From the NCBI GenBank assembly GCA_905250885.1, contig CAJNOQ010000408.1, positions 1 through 51,733 of the forward strand: DNA of 51,733 nucleotides, in the 5' to 3' direction. The notes under the pieces were generated by a model. That model did no database searches. It was not told the origin of the DNA and saw nothing but the letters and a program-made list of their open reading frames with translations. This stretch comes from Didymodactylos carnosus. Lineage: Eukaryota; Rotifera; Eurotatoria; Philodinida; Philodinidae. The position numbers were made by a program, and so were the translations under genes. Shown here piece after piece: positions 24,737-37,788 of this stretch (position 1 is the stretch's first letter; each line of letters starts with the position of its first letter).

Positions 24737-26763
24737 AAAGAATAAAAAAGCATTTATTTAATGACTTTCTCAATCAAAAGATGACTAATAGATTATTTAC
24801 AATCGTTTTTTTCTTTCTTTTTTTGTTCTCACGGAAATTCTCTCAATTTTCAATTCGTTTTGATCAATACTTATTTTAAAAAATAGGTGTTTTGAGCACC
24901 TTCTGATAGAAAAACAATTGGTCTTTTAAAAATGAAAAATTGCTGCATTTTTAGAGTATTATGAGCGAGAAGCAGGAGAACATGCTATTTATTTTGAACG
25001 AATCTTAAAGATTTGTCGTAAAAACGGATTTGTGCTTTTGATTTGAAGATGTTTCAAGTAGTTTGCTTAATGAGAGGAAAACGGAACTAGAACCAGTTGT
25101 TTTTTTAAAAAGTTGCGTAACAGAAGAGACTGATATTTTATACGGAAGTCTTTGTTTCGTAAATCATCCACTTCGGCTCTCAATGAATCAAGAGAAAGAG
25201 GGATGTAATTCTATTCATTCCAGCGGCATTTTTCTTCTTGTTTCTTCTCCTTGTGATATACTGTTTATTTCTTTTTCTACCTTTGGTACAAGGTTGAAAT
25301 ATCTCATCAGAGTTCTCTCAAGTTTTCTATATTTGTTTGTTGCTTCTGGTCTAATACGCACTTATACAAATATTTATTTTTCTTCTTGTCATTTGCTTGT
25401 TTTTAAAAGTTATTTTTATTTTATATATTTTGGTTTTTTTTCATTTGTTCGACAAAAAGGTGCCGACAAAAAATAATTACTAATAGCTGTTTCCCTTCTT
25501 AAGAAAGATACACTTATTTATACATGTACTCGTCTTAAAGTTGTTGGTTTTTTTCTTCTTCTATGCGTATATACACTACACCGACGACTAATACATTAAC
25601 AAAGAGTGTGCTTATTATTATCACTTTTACTGTTGGTTTTTTTTCTTTCAAATTTAGAACTATGGACAATAAATATGTTAACTGAATTTTTTCATGGAAT
25701 ATAAATAAAACTAAAATTTCCATTTGTATTATAGACAGATATAGTAATTCCTTTGTGCTATGTGAATTTCCATTTCTTGAGTAACAATTTAAAATAAAAA
25801 CTTGGATGTTTTCTCCATAATCTTCTTCTATCCGCTCGGTTCACAGTCTTAAATAATATTGAAATTCTAGTAGCTTGAAGACTATTATTACATCCAAGAG
25901 AGTTTCAATTTTATTTTATATAGACTCTCTTTTACCGCTAATTAAGTAACGTTTAACGATGCTGATTAACAATGTTTGTGATTGACAGGAACAACTAGGT
26001 CTCCTATGTTGTTTTTCTAATTTTATTTACACTACAGGGATTAAACTGATATAATTGTTACTACTATATCTATGTATAATCATACTACATACTACAATCA
26101 TTTATTATCATATTTATGAGAGAACAGAAAAAAATATATACTATGATTTAAATCATGACATGTTGAGATGCTTCATATCATATTAAATATAAAAGAGTAT
26201 ATAGCATACAAGTTTGTTTATTCATGATAAAACCGTCTAGAATACAGTCGTCGCTATTGTATATTCTTGTCAAAAGAAGAAATTTGTTTAAAAGACTGCG
26301 TCATAACACTATTAGTAGTCTATTCAATCAATATTTGGTGTTTTGGTATATATCGGGTAGGTAGAGGAGTGAAAAGTGTTTTGGTCTCTTTATCTAAAAT
26401 TTCAACATTTTAATTTCTAATGGATAATTTAATCAACATGGTATACTATTTTTGTTCACATACATCAATAATTTTACAAAAAAACTTAGACGTCAGTTAT
26501 TTAGAGCAGTCAAAAAAAAATAACTAAGTTATTACTTCCGATAAAAGAAAAAAATAGCAAACATATTTTATTGATATGTACTAATCTTTAATAAATACCA
26601 GCTATTCTACTATTCACATTTAAGTTAGTTCGAAAGACAAGATATTTTCACCAATCCCTAAGTTAGTAATATACTCGAAATTTTTTGGTTTTAGATACTT
26701 ACTTTTATTTTCTGTTTTCTATATATATATATGTTCTTTTTCTTTCTTACATAAATCATTCTG
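24737..26763. other. Intergenic region between the TMEM87 gene and DENND5
   Basis: A 137-aa open frame (25063-25476) is the longest here, but it is T-rich, has no recognisable motif and no splice partner, so I do not call it. No repeat structure stands out. Confidence 0.45.
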
Positions 26764-29700
26764 ATGGCAACGGTGACTTCGACACCAAATTCTACTCATT
26801 CAATTTTAAATGAATATAATCATCAACGAACATCAATAAATAATAATGTTACTTATTCGAAACAATCACTTGATTATTCATTATCATCATCATTATCACC
26901 ATCTTCAAATGTTTCAAGTAATAATGTGACAAGCAATACATCGATATCATTAAATTCATCATCCAATAAATCTCCACACCTAAATGATTCTGTTATTCAA
27001 GAAGAACAACAACGTTTAATCGATTATTTTGTCGTATGTGGCCTAGATAAAAATGTTGATCTGGAACCATGTGAATCAGCCGGTACGCTATAATACTGCT
27101 TCTTTTCTACTCGTTTAGATAAGTTTACACACCATTTCACAAAAAGATTGTCGACATGTGATAAATAACTTTTTCCTCACTATTGTATATATATGTTTTA
27201 GCACACGCTACTACAGACGATGGTAAGTGTATTTATTATGTGCTACACTAAAAACTGAAATCATACTAACGTTTGATCTGCTAACAAAATTGTCGTCTCT
27301 TTTATGTTGATTGTTAGCTTCTGAATACTTCATTGATATGGGTTCTCGTCATGTATAACATGACGATTTTACATGATAATTGCTTGTGCTTGTAATTTTC
27401 TTTTTTTCGTACGATATTATCATTAGAAATAAATACTATCTACTTTTGTTTCTTTATTTTAGGTAATATTTTACTTAGTCCACTACAAAATTCTTATCGT
27501 TGTCGAGTATTAGCTCATTATCCGAAAGATGTGACAAACAATACATTCGATAATGAAGCCATTGTTAGGGTGAGATACTAAGATTTATCTTGCATAATTG
27601 GAGTAGATTTAGGTAGATAAAAAAGGTAAAAGTTCCTCTTATCATGTGTTGATTTCCTTAGCATTTTGTTAGACATTATAGATTGTAAAAACTATCTACC
27701 ATTTTGTATTGTAAATAACATAATATCTATATCTTGACAATTTCTCTAAAAATTTTCTGTTTCTGATTGAATTTTCTGATTTTCAATTTTTTTTATAGTT
27801 CAAATTATATATATTCATGTATAAAAGTAACAAGTTTTATTTTATTTAGCTATCAATGCCACATGGCGTTACTTTTAAAACTCATCCGGAAGAAATTCAA
27901 ACTCATCCATTTTTGATCACACGTCTCGATGGACAACGGTATTACGGTATGTCATTAACATTTTATGAAAAAATTGATGATACATCGCCAATCTGTTCTC
28001 GAATGGAACAACTTCAACATGATTACGATCAACAATTACAACAATCACATGTTGACAAGGAACCTTATTCACAACACCGTCGAACACCCTCACTATCCAC
28101 ATATATGTCTTCTACATCTTCACCAGCAAAACTCATGTCTATGTCAACAGTTAATTCAGGTAAACAACATACCGAGTACCGTTAAGATTACTAAAGTTAT
28201 TTTGTATTTTAATATAGATTATTCATCTCTTCAACGTTTAATGAAACCAAACTCAAAACGTCAACAATTACTACATTATAGTCGATTATCCGATACACTT
28301 TATGTTACGAAAACTATTTGCTTAATTTCACAATATGCATACTATACATCTTATCGTAAAATTCTGGAAACACTCTATCGAATGGAATCAGATTTAGATC
28401 TCTTAGGATTACCTCTCGAATCTTATTTGTATAATTTACTCTATGATGTTTATCTACCACCGCCAGGTCACATTATGAAATTTTATGTTGGAGAAAAAAT
28501 TTTGTCGATTTATCGTCCAGATGAGAAAGAGTTACCTTTACTCGACTTTAGTCTATTAGAATTTTTTCAATTATTGGGTGTAAAGAATGTCGTGGATTTG
28601 TTTACATGTGCACTGTTAGAACATCAAATTATATTGAAATCATCTGGTATTTAAAATAACAATATGACTAATTCAATCTAGAAATTATTTGTTTTGTTTT
28701 AGATTACACTCGTTTAATGTTGGTTGCAGAATGTCTAACAAGTTTATTTTTCCCGTTTACGTGGACATTACTTTATGTACCCATTGTGTTTACAGCTGCG
28801 TTAGTTTGTATTGATGTTCCGGTACCAGCTATTATGGGACTAAAAATTAATGACGATGAAGAAGTTACATTTGAAGTAAATATAAATTGAGAACTTTAAC
28901 CATTCTTTAGTTTGTGAAATACGGCAACATGTTTCGTTCTAGAAAAAGATATGCAAACCATTATCTATAAGTTTAGTTCGTGTATTTCATATTTAAACTT
29001 CCTAGAATCAATGAATACGAGTTCTTTTTGTGATCAAATCGTTAAATACATAGAACTGATTCTAGTAATCACCGTGACATTGTACATATGGGTTTGGACT
29101 ATAAGCAGAAAGCTTCTCGTTTGGTATTTAAATTGGGTTTTTCTTCCTTATCAAATTCTTTGAAATTGGTTCTCTACTGTGATGATTTATGCTTTACTAT
29201 TTCGTTTTACAAGTGAACTTACTAATGTGGCTGATAGTTTTTCTTCTCATAGTTTGAGAATGTGTTTGTCATTGGGTTTTAAGAAAAATTTGCGATAAAT
29301 GGATTTTAGATTCTCTTCATACATCTTCCTCTTCATGCCTCTCGACAAGGGAATAAATATGAAAACCGAGAGTTTTGGTCCAAAAGCTACTTACTATCTA
29401 CGAGCTAGTTAAGCTGAAAAAAGCTTTCTCTGTTTTTATTAGTTAATTTGCTTTGTTTTCAACTGTTTAGCTCGTTATGGTAATCGCTAACTTAGTTGAC
29501 ATTTCAAGTTTTTTTTACAAATACAAAATCTAAAATATTTTTTCCACAATATGTACTAGCTATTATCTTGCAATTGTTCGATTAACTCGTTCATAGATAG
29601 TAGTTTCTGGACAAAAATTCTTAGGTTTTATATCTGCCTCTCTATCAAGATAAATGAAGAAGACATATGAATGTCCTGTAGGAAAACTTAGAACCCTATT

Positions 29701-32700
29701 ATCTTATCAATCACAGTACATGATTAAATAGAGATAGAGTTAGGATTCTTCACATAATCTCATTTTCAAACTAGCAGAGAAAAAGTTGTTAATCACTTGA
29801 AATATTCTTTCATTAGGCTCAAAAATGTGTCGTTAATATTGATACAGGCAGTATCCAGTTACCCGAAGATACTCCATTCTTTCCTGATCGTAATAAATTC
29901 ATTGAAGAATTAAGTAATATTTTATCACATTTTGAATCACAACAGTCACAATTATCATCCAGCAACAATTCGACTTCTTTAAAATCATCTGTTCACGCAC
30001 CTTCTCTCTCAAACTACAGTCGATCGATGAACAACGATTGCTATATGGCTTCATCATTTAATCAGTCAGATAACGATGATAATGAAAATGAAAATACTAA
30101 CAACTTAGATGAACCAAGTCAAGCATTAGCACGAATGGCAGCAATCGCGAAACGAGCGGGAATCATATTGAATGGTAAGGGAAAAGAAGTGGTGAAGATA
30201 GTTTGGCTATTCTTTTTACTTTTTTCTACGCATTGTTTATTGTCTTAGACAATTCAAATGGTTCTAATGATAAGCCATCCTCATCCTCTCAACGTCTGTC
30301 TGTCGATGAAGAAAATCAATTATATTGTCCTGTAGATATTCTTATACTTCAATGTAATTTATGTATTCGAGAATGTTTTCTAAATCGTTTTGCTCAATTA
30401 TTTTCAAAATATGATGAATTCATCTGTTATCCAATTCTCACCGCTGAAACATCAACAGTTAATGAATGGTTAGAAAAACGAAATACAACAAAAAATTTTG
30501 ATCGCTCAACATTCATTAGTGAACAACCAAAACCCTATGTTACATTTTTATTAGCATTTATGGAAACACAATCGTTTGTGTCCTTTATTGATTCAAAAAT
30601 TATTGCACGAAAATTTCAACTACCAGAACAATCCCAAAAGTTATTTGGATGTACTGAAAAACATTTACAAATATTTTCCGATCATATTCGTTCTTATCGT
30701 TTAAATGAAAATCCTACCTGTTATGAATCGTGTTTGTCTATTTCTGACATCGAAGACGATATTCGTCGACGTTTTACAAATATTAACTCAAACATTATAA
30801 TTACCGCTCCAACTATTCGTCCATTGTTATCTTCCATATCTTCACCATTACAAACACAGCAACGTTATTTATTTGAAACCTTAAATTCCATTCTATTGGA
30901 AAATATATTACTCTCATCCACAACTAGAACATTAGTGAGTTCAATTCAACAAGATCATAATTCGTATGTAATAAAATCATTGCATCAAACACCAGTTAAA
31001 ACATCGTTCAAACATTCGTCTTCGTCGCGTCAGACTAAATCAAAGAAGCAAAATACACAAATGGGCAGTGAGCATGTGGTCGAATCAGAATTAGTTTTTC
31101 AACAATTATTGAAAGAATGTACAATGAAGGTATATAAGTCATTTTTCATCTTTTAGCGAGTAGTTTTTTATTGTTTTTTTACTTTAGACAAAACGAATGG
31201 TACTAGAAAAGATGAGCGCTGAAGGTATCAATTTGGGTAGTCAACGTGATGAAACGTATAGTAATTTGGAAGAAAATGTTTTGATCGGAGGATTTTGTGA
31301 TCTACTAGAACGAATATGGTCACATAGATTACATAATAAACCAGTAAATTTCATTTATTATCAAATTTAAATTGTATAATTTCTTCTATTCATCTGGTAT
31401 TTTTTAGCAAGGAAAGTCGGCATTATGGAATCATCTAAAATGCTATTGTAAATTGAAAGAGTATGAAATAGCTGGATTATCATCATATTCAAAAGATGAA
31501 AACCCCGGTATGAATTTCTTAATAAATTTAATAGCTAACTATCGCAACCATTGTATTCTACAAAAACAACACTTCTCTAAGAAATAAATTGAATCTTTTA
31601 CACGCTTGCACTGGTGTGTCTTAATGTATAATTTTTACTTTTTTTAATAATTTTTACCGATACCTTTCTCATTAAAGATATCCTTTCTCTCTTTTTAGAC
31701 ATACCATAAAAATATTGCCAAATAAAGAATAAAAATGACTAGAATTTCCACAACTGATCAGAAACTCAATGACGCATGTAACAAAATTAAAAAAATTGGT
31801 TTTTGAGAGATTTTTTCAGTATTTTTCCTATGATTCGATTTAAAACAAATATCTAAAAATGCTCCATTAAGTTTTCAATCACTTCTGGAAATGCTAGTCA
31901 TTTTCGTTTTTATTTGACAGCATTTCAACGGATAGCCCAAAATGAGAGGCAGAAATACTCTTAAGTTTTTTATGTACCCTACAAACTTACTGTAATTGTG
32001 TTTTAGTCATAATGTATGGACCTTTTAGTTGTTGTTTCCTCCTAGATGATATTTTTCCACTTTTAGCATTGGTTTGGTGTTTGATGCGTAAACATTTAGC
32101 TCGCGGTACCCATCGAACCCCATCCCCTAGTAATCATCGTAAGTTCTTTTTATATTTTGCTTTTTGTTCGATTATGATGTTGTTATTGTTTACAGGTTCT
32201 CATACATTACCTCGAAATAAATCAGTGAGTACAACGGATCGTCGTACTCCTACATCTACAACGTCTACCTATTCACCATTTAATAACCTCCGAAAACATA
32301 GTCCTTTAACAACTTCTACATTGAGTTTATCACCCCGAATATCATCTCAACAACAGCAGCAGCAACAACAACAACAAGATTTTCTGAACTCATTACCATC
32401 AGATTTAATGCATGATGTTGATCAAATTGTTGAACTTATTTCACCAATATCATCAGAAGTTGGTTGTGCTCGAGCCTTTATACGTTTATCATTGGAACGA
32501 AAACTGTTGAGTGAACATTTGAAAGAACTATTTGAACATGCTGATTTATTAAAATCATTATATAAACGTGATTCATTTTTGAGAGCAGATGATGGTGAAG
32601 CAAGACAACAATTTCTTGCACATGTTGAATCATTAAAATTAATTGACTATTTTTCATTTACAAATTCCTATTCAGAAATTGGTAAATTTAATTAAATATT

Positions 32701-35514
32701 CTAATTTGATTTATATATTTACTCTGTATTTAGTTATTAAATATCGGGTGATCATTGTTCCCGTTCGTGGTTTTCATGCTCAATCAACAACAGCAAATCC
32801 TTATTTATCTATCGATGGATCATTAAAATCAACAAAAATAATACAAATACCAAAAAATACATTAGAATTTGCATTTAAAGTTAGTAACCAAAGATTATTA
32901 TTTATCGAATATTATATCATTCATCTCTGATATGCTTTAGCATAAAAATCTCGGTCAATTGACAACATTAAGAATTGGACATGATAATACAGGATTAATG
33001 CCAAGATGGGCTATTGAATATGTTCTTGTGCAAAATGAGATTACGGGACATATTTACAGGTATTATATGTGTAAGAAGATAATACTTGATGTTTATCGAT
33101 TATTCAACTCTTAGATTTCCCTGTGGTCGTTGGCTAGGTAAAGGTGTCGATGATGATAGTCTTGAAAGAATATTATTTGCAGAATCGGTGCCATCATTTA
33201 GTGAATTGTATCCGAGTAAGAAATTGTTAATCATTCTCAATGTAAGAATATGAATTTTTATTTATCATAGAAACAACAGTGCATGGTAACAATTCAAATT
33301 ATCAGAATTTAAATGGATCAAATACAAACTTAGCAATAATTCGATCACGTTCACCAAGTATACGACGATTGAGTGAATCAAGTGAGAGAGAAAAAAAATC
33401 AATTTTTTAATTTTATCTACTTCAGTTTATTCTATTCTTGATTAGATTTTATGTTAAGTTGGCTAATGAGTAGATCAGAGTCTAATTTAAATTCTTCAAC
33501 AGATTATTGTCGTAAGTTTGTAGGTTGTATATTTAGCTACTGCATGAGCACGGCACTCAAAACATAATTGCTAATTTATCTAGCTAATATCTGCTGATTT
33601 AGTTTTGATTTATAGAAAATTAACAGACAATAAATGTTTTTTTTATTGTAGAAACAAATCAAGCTGACGATATTTATGAATTATTAGGACGATCAATCAA
33701 TCAATTAGTAAAATATTTTGATGAATCAGAAAAAAACGTAAAATAGTAGATTTCTGGAAACTTTTTATATTATATTTATTTTTAATTACTTTCTAGCGTG
33801 GTATCGTTACACCGATATTATGTGGTGAAGATGGTCTTGTGAATAGTTTAGAAAAAACATTTTCATATGGTTTGAAAAAAAATGCCTTTCCATTTGGACG
33901 AAAACGTTATGTTTGGGACTTTTTACGTATGTTAAGTTGTTATTACTACAATAAAATTGAAAATATGACTGTTTTATTTTAGTTAAAGTTTGTGATGAAT
34001 ATGAACTAAAACGTTCAGAATGGCGTAATAATAAAAATGATCAATTGGAAAAATCAATTATATGTTATACAAATGGCGTGAGAGCAATTGAAAAAGCTCT
34101 ACAAAATTTTGGAAAAGATGGACGATTCCAAAGTTGGTGTTGTTTGGGATGCAAGTACGTAGAAAAGGGATGAAAAATAAAACAATAGATTGTAGCCTAA
34201 TTGAATATATTAAGACTTTCCATTGTAGAAATTTATCTCGAGAATCATAAGTGAGTTCTTGAAAAAATGTTGACCGTGTCAAACTATGATGAAGAAAATC
34301 TTTTTGGACCAAAATGAGGGCTAGTCGTATTTCCCAAAATTTATCATGCAGATAGATGGTGAAGCGTTTGAGTTGGCTTTAAAATGAAGCCAACAGATAC
34401 AGCCAGTGGTTGACCGAGACCGATTTTTGAATATTTGCATTACTGCTTTTTGGCAGTCAGCAGAAGTTGAAAATTCCCCATACCTTCTGAAGCGATAATG
34501 GACAACAATTCTACAAGCGATTTTGGAGTATGGTGATGCTAGTACTTCTAAAATAGTAGAAATTTTATAACTTTTAGTAAAACTATTATAACTTTTGATC
34601 AAAGTTTTGGTCAAAGTTAGAAGATATCAAATTTTAACCAGAAATATTTGCTCTAAAAACTACCAGAGCCCGAATAATTCGGCATTCAATTCGATTCGGT
34701 TTTGTGTCGAATCAAATTTGGTTTTTACGAACAAACTATTTTTTTCTTTTTATTTCTTTTTGCTATAATGCTTGTTCGAAAGTTTTAGTCACACTTCTAC
34801 TCAAGTATTCTAACTCGAGGCAGTATATTCTAAACAAATATTTAAAAGCAGAAGAGAAGCAAATTTTAACTTGCAATGGATCGAATCGAACCAATTTAGG
34901 ATTCCAAAACATTGACCCGAATCAAATTAGATTTTTCGGACTCGTTTTGGGGTCTGAAAACTACCCTCATTCAAATTCTTTTTGAGTCCGGCATTTTTCT
35001 GAAATATCAGAATTCCAAAAAATTTAGTTTTGTATGCTTTTTTAAAAAGATTCGTTAGAAACCCTCAGAAAACTTTGATATTGATAAAAGTGATGTAGAT
35101 TCTAAGAATAAACATCTTGTGCTATAAAACCATATGCTAAGCTCAATATTAACTTGTTTTATGAAACGGTCTATATTTTCGACAGGAGTAATATCCGTGA
35201 ATGCACAGCTATATGACATCTAGTAGAGTACTAATATCACTCTTATCCTTTGATAGGTTCAGTACTAGTTACCATTCAATATCCATATATTCCTCAAATA
35301 ATTCTAATTTATTGTACTTTTTAGATTACATTTATTAGCTAATTGGTTTGAATTATTAACATTATGTTCCGATTCGTTAATAAATCTATTTTATGAATCA
35401 AATTCAAATTGTTTTCGTCAAGAGAAAATAAATCATTTTATATTAAATATATTACAACCATTGAAAGAATTTGATTTTCAGTTAGAACCAGCTCTTTTAA
35501 AAGGTTTAGTGTAG
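26764..35514 (+). CDS. DENND5: DENN domain-containing protein 5 (Rab6-interacting, RUN/PLAT)
   Basis: Twenty-one exons give 1530 aa: 26764-27082, 27202-27222, 27463-27569, 27850-28159, 28218-28646, 28703-28875, 29817-30174, 30249-31129, 31188-31343, 31408-31507, 32007-32138, 32196-32681, 32734-32879, 32941-33059, 33115-33215, 33271-33381, 33446-33511, 33652-33737, 33797-33926, 33983-34154 and 35325-35514. DENND5 proteins bind Rab6 and act as exchange factors for Rab39 in Golgi/endosome traffic. After a Ser/Asn-rich start, [10 protein letters not shown] opens the uDENN region (about 90-250). The cDENN core (about 290-460) holds [16 protein letters not shown] and [20 protein letters not shown]; dDENN extends to about 700. 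RUN1 (about 870-1155) is split by a Ser/Thr-rich insert with ten glutamines near residue 1050. PLAT spans about 1158-1275 and RUN2 about 1339-1525, ending LLKGLV. The human proteins are about 1270-1290 aa; the excess lies in the low-complexity inserts. Exon 2 is a 21-nt microexon. Phase is continuous throughout. Confidence 0.93.
28876..29816 (+). other. Long intron 6 of DENND5
   Basis: A 941-nt intron beginning GTAAAT and ending ATTAG. The 70-aa open frame inside (28951-29163) is AT-rich and unsupported. No repeat is evident. Confidence 0.5.
31508..32006 (+). other. Intron 10 of DENND5
   Basis: A 499-nt intron beginning GTATGA and ending TTTAG, AT-rich, without recognisable content. Confidence 0.5.
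34155..35324 (+). repeat. Last DENND5 intron, with probable transposon debris
   Basis: A 1.17-kb intron interrupting RUN2. From about 34660 to 34995 it carries repeated GAATCGAATC/CCGAAT-type words in both orientations (CGAATAATTCGG, GATCGAATCGAACC, GACCCGAATCAAATTAG, TTGAGTCCGG). This composition is shared with the element at 36564-37277 and suggests a decayed non-autonomous DNA transposon. The part around 34320-34610 is less AT-rich and has a minus-strand open frame of 97 codons without recognisable similarity. Boundaries are uncertain. Confidence 0.35.
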
Positions 35515-36555
35515 TCGCTAGTAAATCAATCAAATTGTTTATTTTGTTGCTCAATTTTTTTCTACTACTGTGTTATTCATGTATATAAAGCGAACAAATT
35601 TTTGTTGTACAAAAAAACAGTGAATTCTTTTTGTTGTAAATGCGCAATATTTTTTGTTTTGTCTTTGTTGGAATATCTAATGATTTTTATTTTCTACTAA
35701 ATTTTCTTTTATTTCTCCTTATTGCAATTATATAATGTTTGAATATTGAGAAATTTTTTTCAAAGTTGATTGACTATTTGTGCATCTATCTCTATTTTTC
35801 TTTTTACTGTTATCCATGAAACATTCTGTCTTTCTTCTGAACAAATATGTCTTTGTATTTGTTTCTATTTTTGTTGATTATTGCATTTTAATGTTAGTGA
35901 TCAAAAAAATAAAAAATATATGTAAAATATTGATATGTAAACTATCCGTTATTAGGGGCAAAATCTGCATGAATATTAGTAAATACACCCGTGGGAATAA
36001 GCAAAGAAAAAAGGACATTGTAATGGCATGTAAAAGAGTAATACGTCTATATTTCATACTTTAAAATACATGTAAAACTTTTATAGGATGGAAAAATCAC
36101 ATATTGACCTCGTCTGGGATGTTGCCATCCTTTCTTCTTCATTTGTTTTAGATGTTCATATTGAAATCAATGAATTATGCTCTATTAAATGTGTCGATAG
36201 AAATGTGTCAGACAATACATAGACACCCCAGGCGGTGTCTGTTATTTTTTCTCTCAACGTAAACAAAATGCTTTAATGTTGAGAAGTTAGTTCTTTTTAT
36301 TGTTATTACAAGTACGTGGGAAAAAAAGCTAACATATCGTTTTTGGATATAAACGTATCTTTTAGCGCACAATCTAGTTTTTTCATTTCGGGACAGCGCC
36401 GTATTAGTTCGGATGGGTTAATAAGATTTGTTACCATAAGATGTCAAATTCTGCGTTTTTATTCTGTTGATTTAGTTTAATCTTATCTTCAAATTGTAAG
36501 ATCTTGATCTTTTTGTGTTGTTTTTTTAAACGAAAGAGTCATTTTTTTCTAAAAA
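35515..36555. other. 3' flank of DENND5
   Basis: Presumably contains the 3' UTR, with several AATAAA-like words in a T-rich context. The 94-aa frame at 35780-36064 is not supported. No structured element is seen. Confidence 0.4.
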
Positions 36556-36563
36556 CATAGTTG

Positions 36564-37277
36564 CAGGGCTGAGCGAGTCCGAATCTGGACTGAAAGATTT
36601 TTTGGTGGACTCGGACTCGAACTTGAGCTTTTGTATTTCTAGTCCGATCGATTTCACTTTTAACATAAATGAACAGAGAAATTTGCATTTTTTCAATATT
36701 AGTATGGGATATATAGACACCCATGTGTTATTCTCTTTAAAAATTATGCTTAGCATAGCAGCTTGTTTGAATGCATAATAACAGGCCAAATCCAATTGTA
36801 CAGTAGAAATTGAACATATAACTTTGTGCCTAACGGAAAATAAAAATTGAAATACTTCTTACTGCGTGTGTAGTAAAAAGAAAGAAGTAAAATATCTTGT
36901 GTAACATGCGTATATAGCAAAAAGAGATTTGCAATAGAGGTCTACTTATGTAACTTTTCTTTGTTATAACAAGATTAATGTGTTATATGATACAGGAGAA
37001 AAAAGAAATATAAATAATTATAGTCATAGTAAATTTTTTATTTTATGGCTATTCCCATTTGTCTATGTTGCGTTTCTTCAGATAGCCAAGTACAATCCTT
37101 TGCGATTCTTGACTATCTGTGATGCTTATTTCAAGTGACTAATAAATATAGATTAAACTAATTATAAATAGCGACAACGAAAAAAGTTTGAAAAAATTAT
37201 TGACCCCGAAATGGACCCAAGACTCGAACTCGACACCTTCTACCACTCTCCTCACTCTCCGAACTTGTCTAGCCCTG
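36564..37277. mobile_element. Probable hAT-like non-autonomous element
   Basis: Both ends begin CAGGGCT read inward, followed by similar sequence (GAGCGAGTCCG on the left; AGACAAGTTCGGAG on the right). CAGGG-type termini are characteristic of hAT transposons. The 8 bases outside each end, CATAGTTG and CATAATTA, match at 6 of 8 positions, as expected of an aged hAT 8-bp target duplication. The 714-bp interior has ACTCGGACTCGAAC-type repeats and no transposase-like ORF. Confidence 0.55.
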
Positions 37278-37788
37278 CATAATTAATTATAGGTATTTTT
37301 GGATACTGATTCCGAATCTTACATTCGTCTGGATGGTTAGAACGTTTTTTGACAGGTGCACAGAAATCAGGTCTCTACAGACTTCGTTACAGATTTTCAG
37401 CTAGACACATTTTGGTCTAGACGCATCGTATTAAATGTTTTGTTATGTTGATAAAAACTGCCTGATTGTTATGAAATATTTACTATTTGAGATATGCAAA
37501 AAATGTTGTTGTTTTTCGTTCTCTGTTTTCAGTAAGCAAATAATACACTCAACAACAGACATGTGACTGACTACTTATGCTAATGATGTCACCACTCTTC
37601 TTGTTAGCTCTATGTGAATTAAACCAATAATTTCGGAAGGAACTACGGAGAAAGAATTGAAAAATTTCATGCAATTTCATGTATTTATGCACTTAGTTGT
37701 GCTGATTTTATACGATAATGATCAAACGACGTTTTCTTTCATTTTAGATTATATGAACACATAAAAAAAATCTTCTGAAAGTGAAATA
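37278..37788. other. Upstream region of prolyl oligopeptidase
   Basis: About 500 bp expected to contain the promoter and 5' UTR. A possible 3' splice acceptor (TTTTAG at about 37742-37747) lies just before the start codon, so a non-coding 5' exon may exist upstream. Confidence 0.35.

Noticed and set aside
25063..25476. 137-aa open frame downstream of the TMEM87 gene
   Set aside because: T-rich, hydrophobic by composition, no motif, no splice continuation; likely chance in AT-rich DNA or in the 3' UTR.
34704..34985. 93-aa frame within the last DENND5 intron
   Set aside because: Lies entirely in an intron with clear donor and acceptor that restore the RUN2 domain; sequence is repeat-like.
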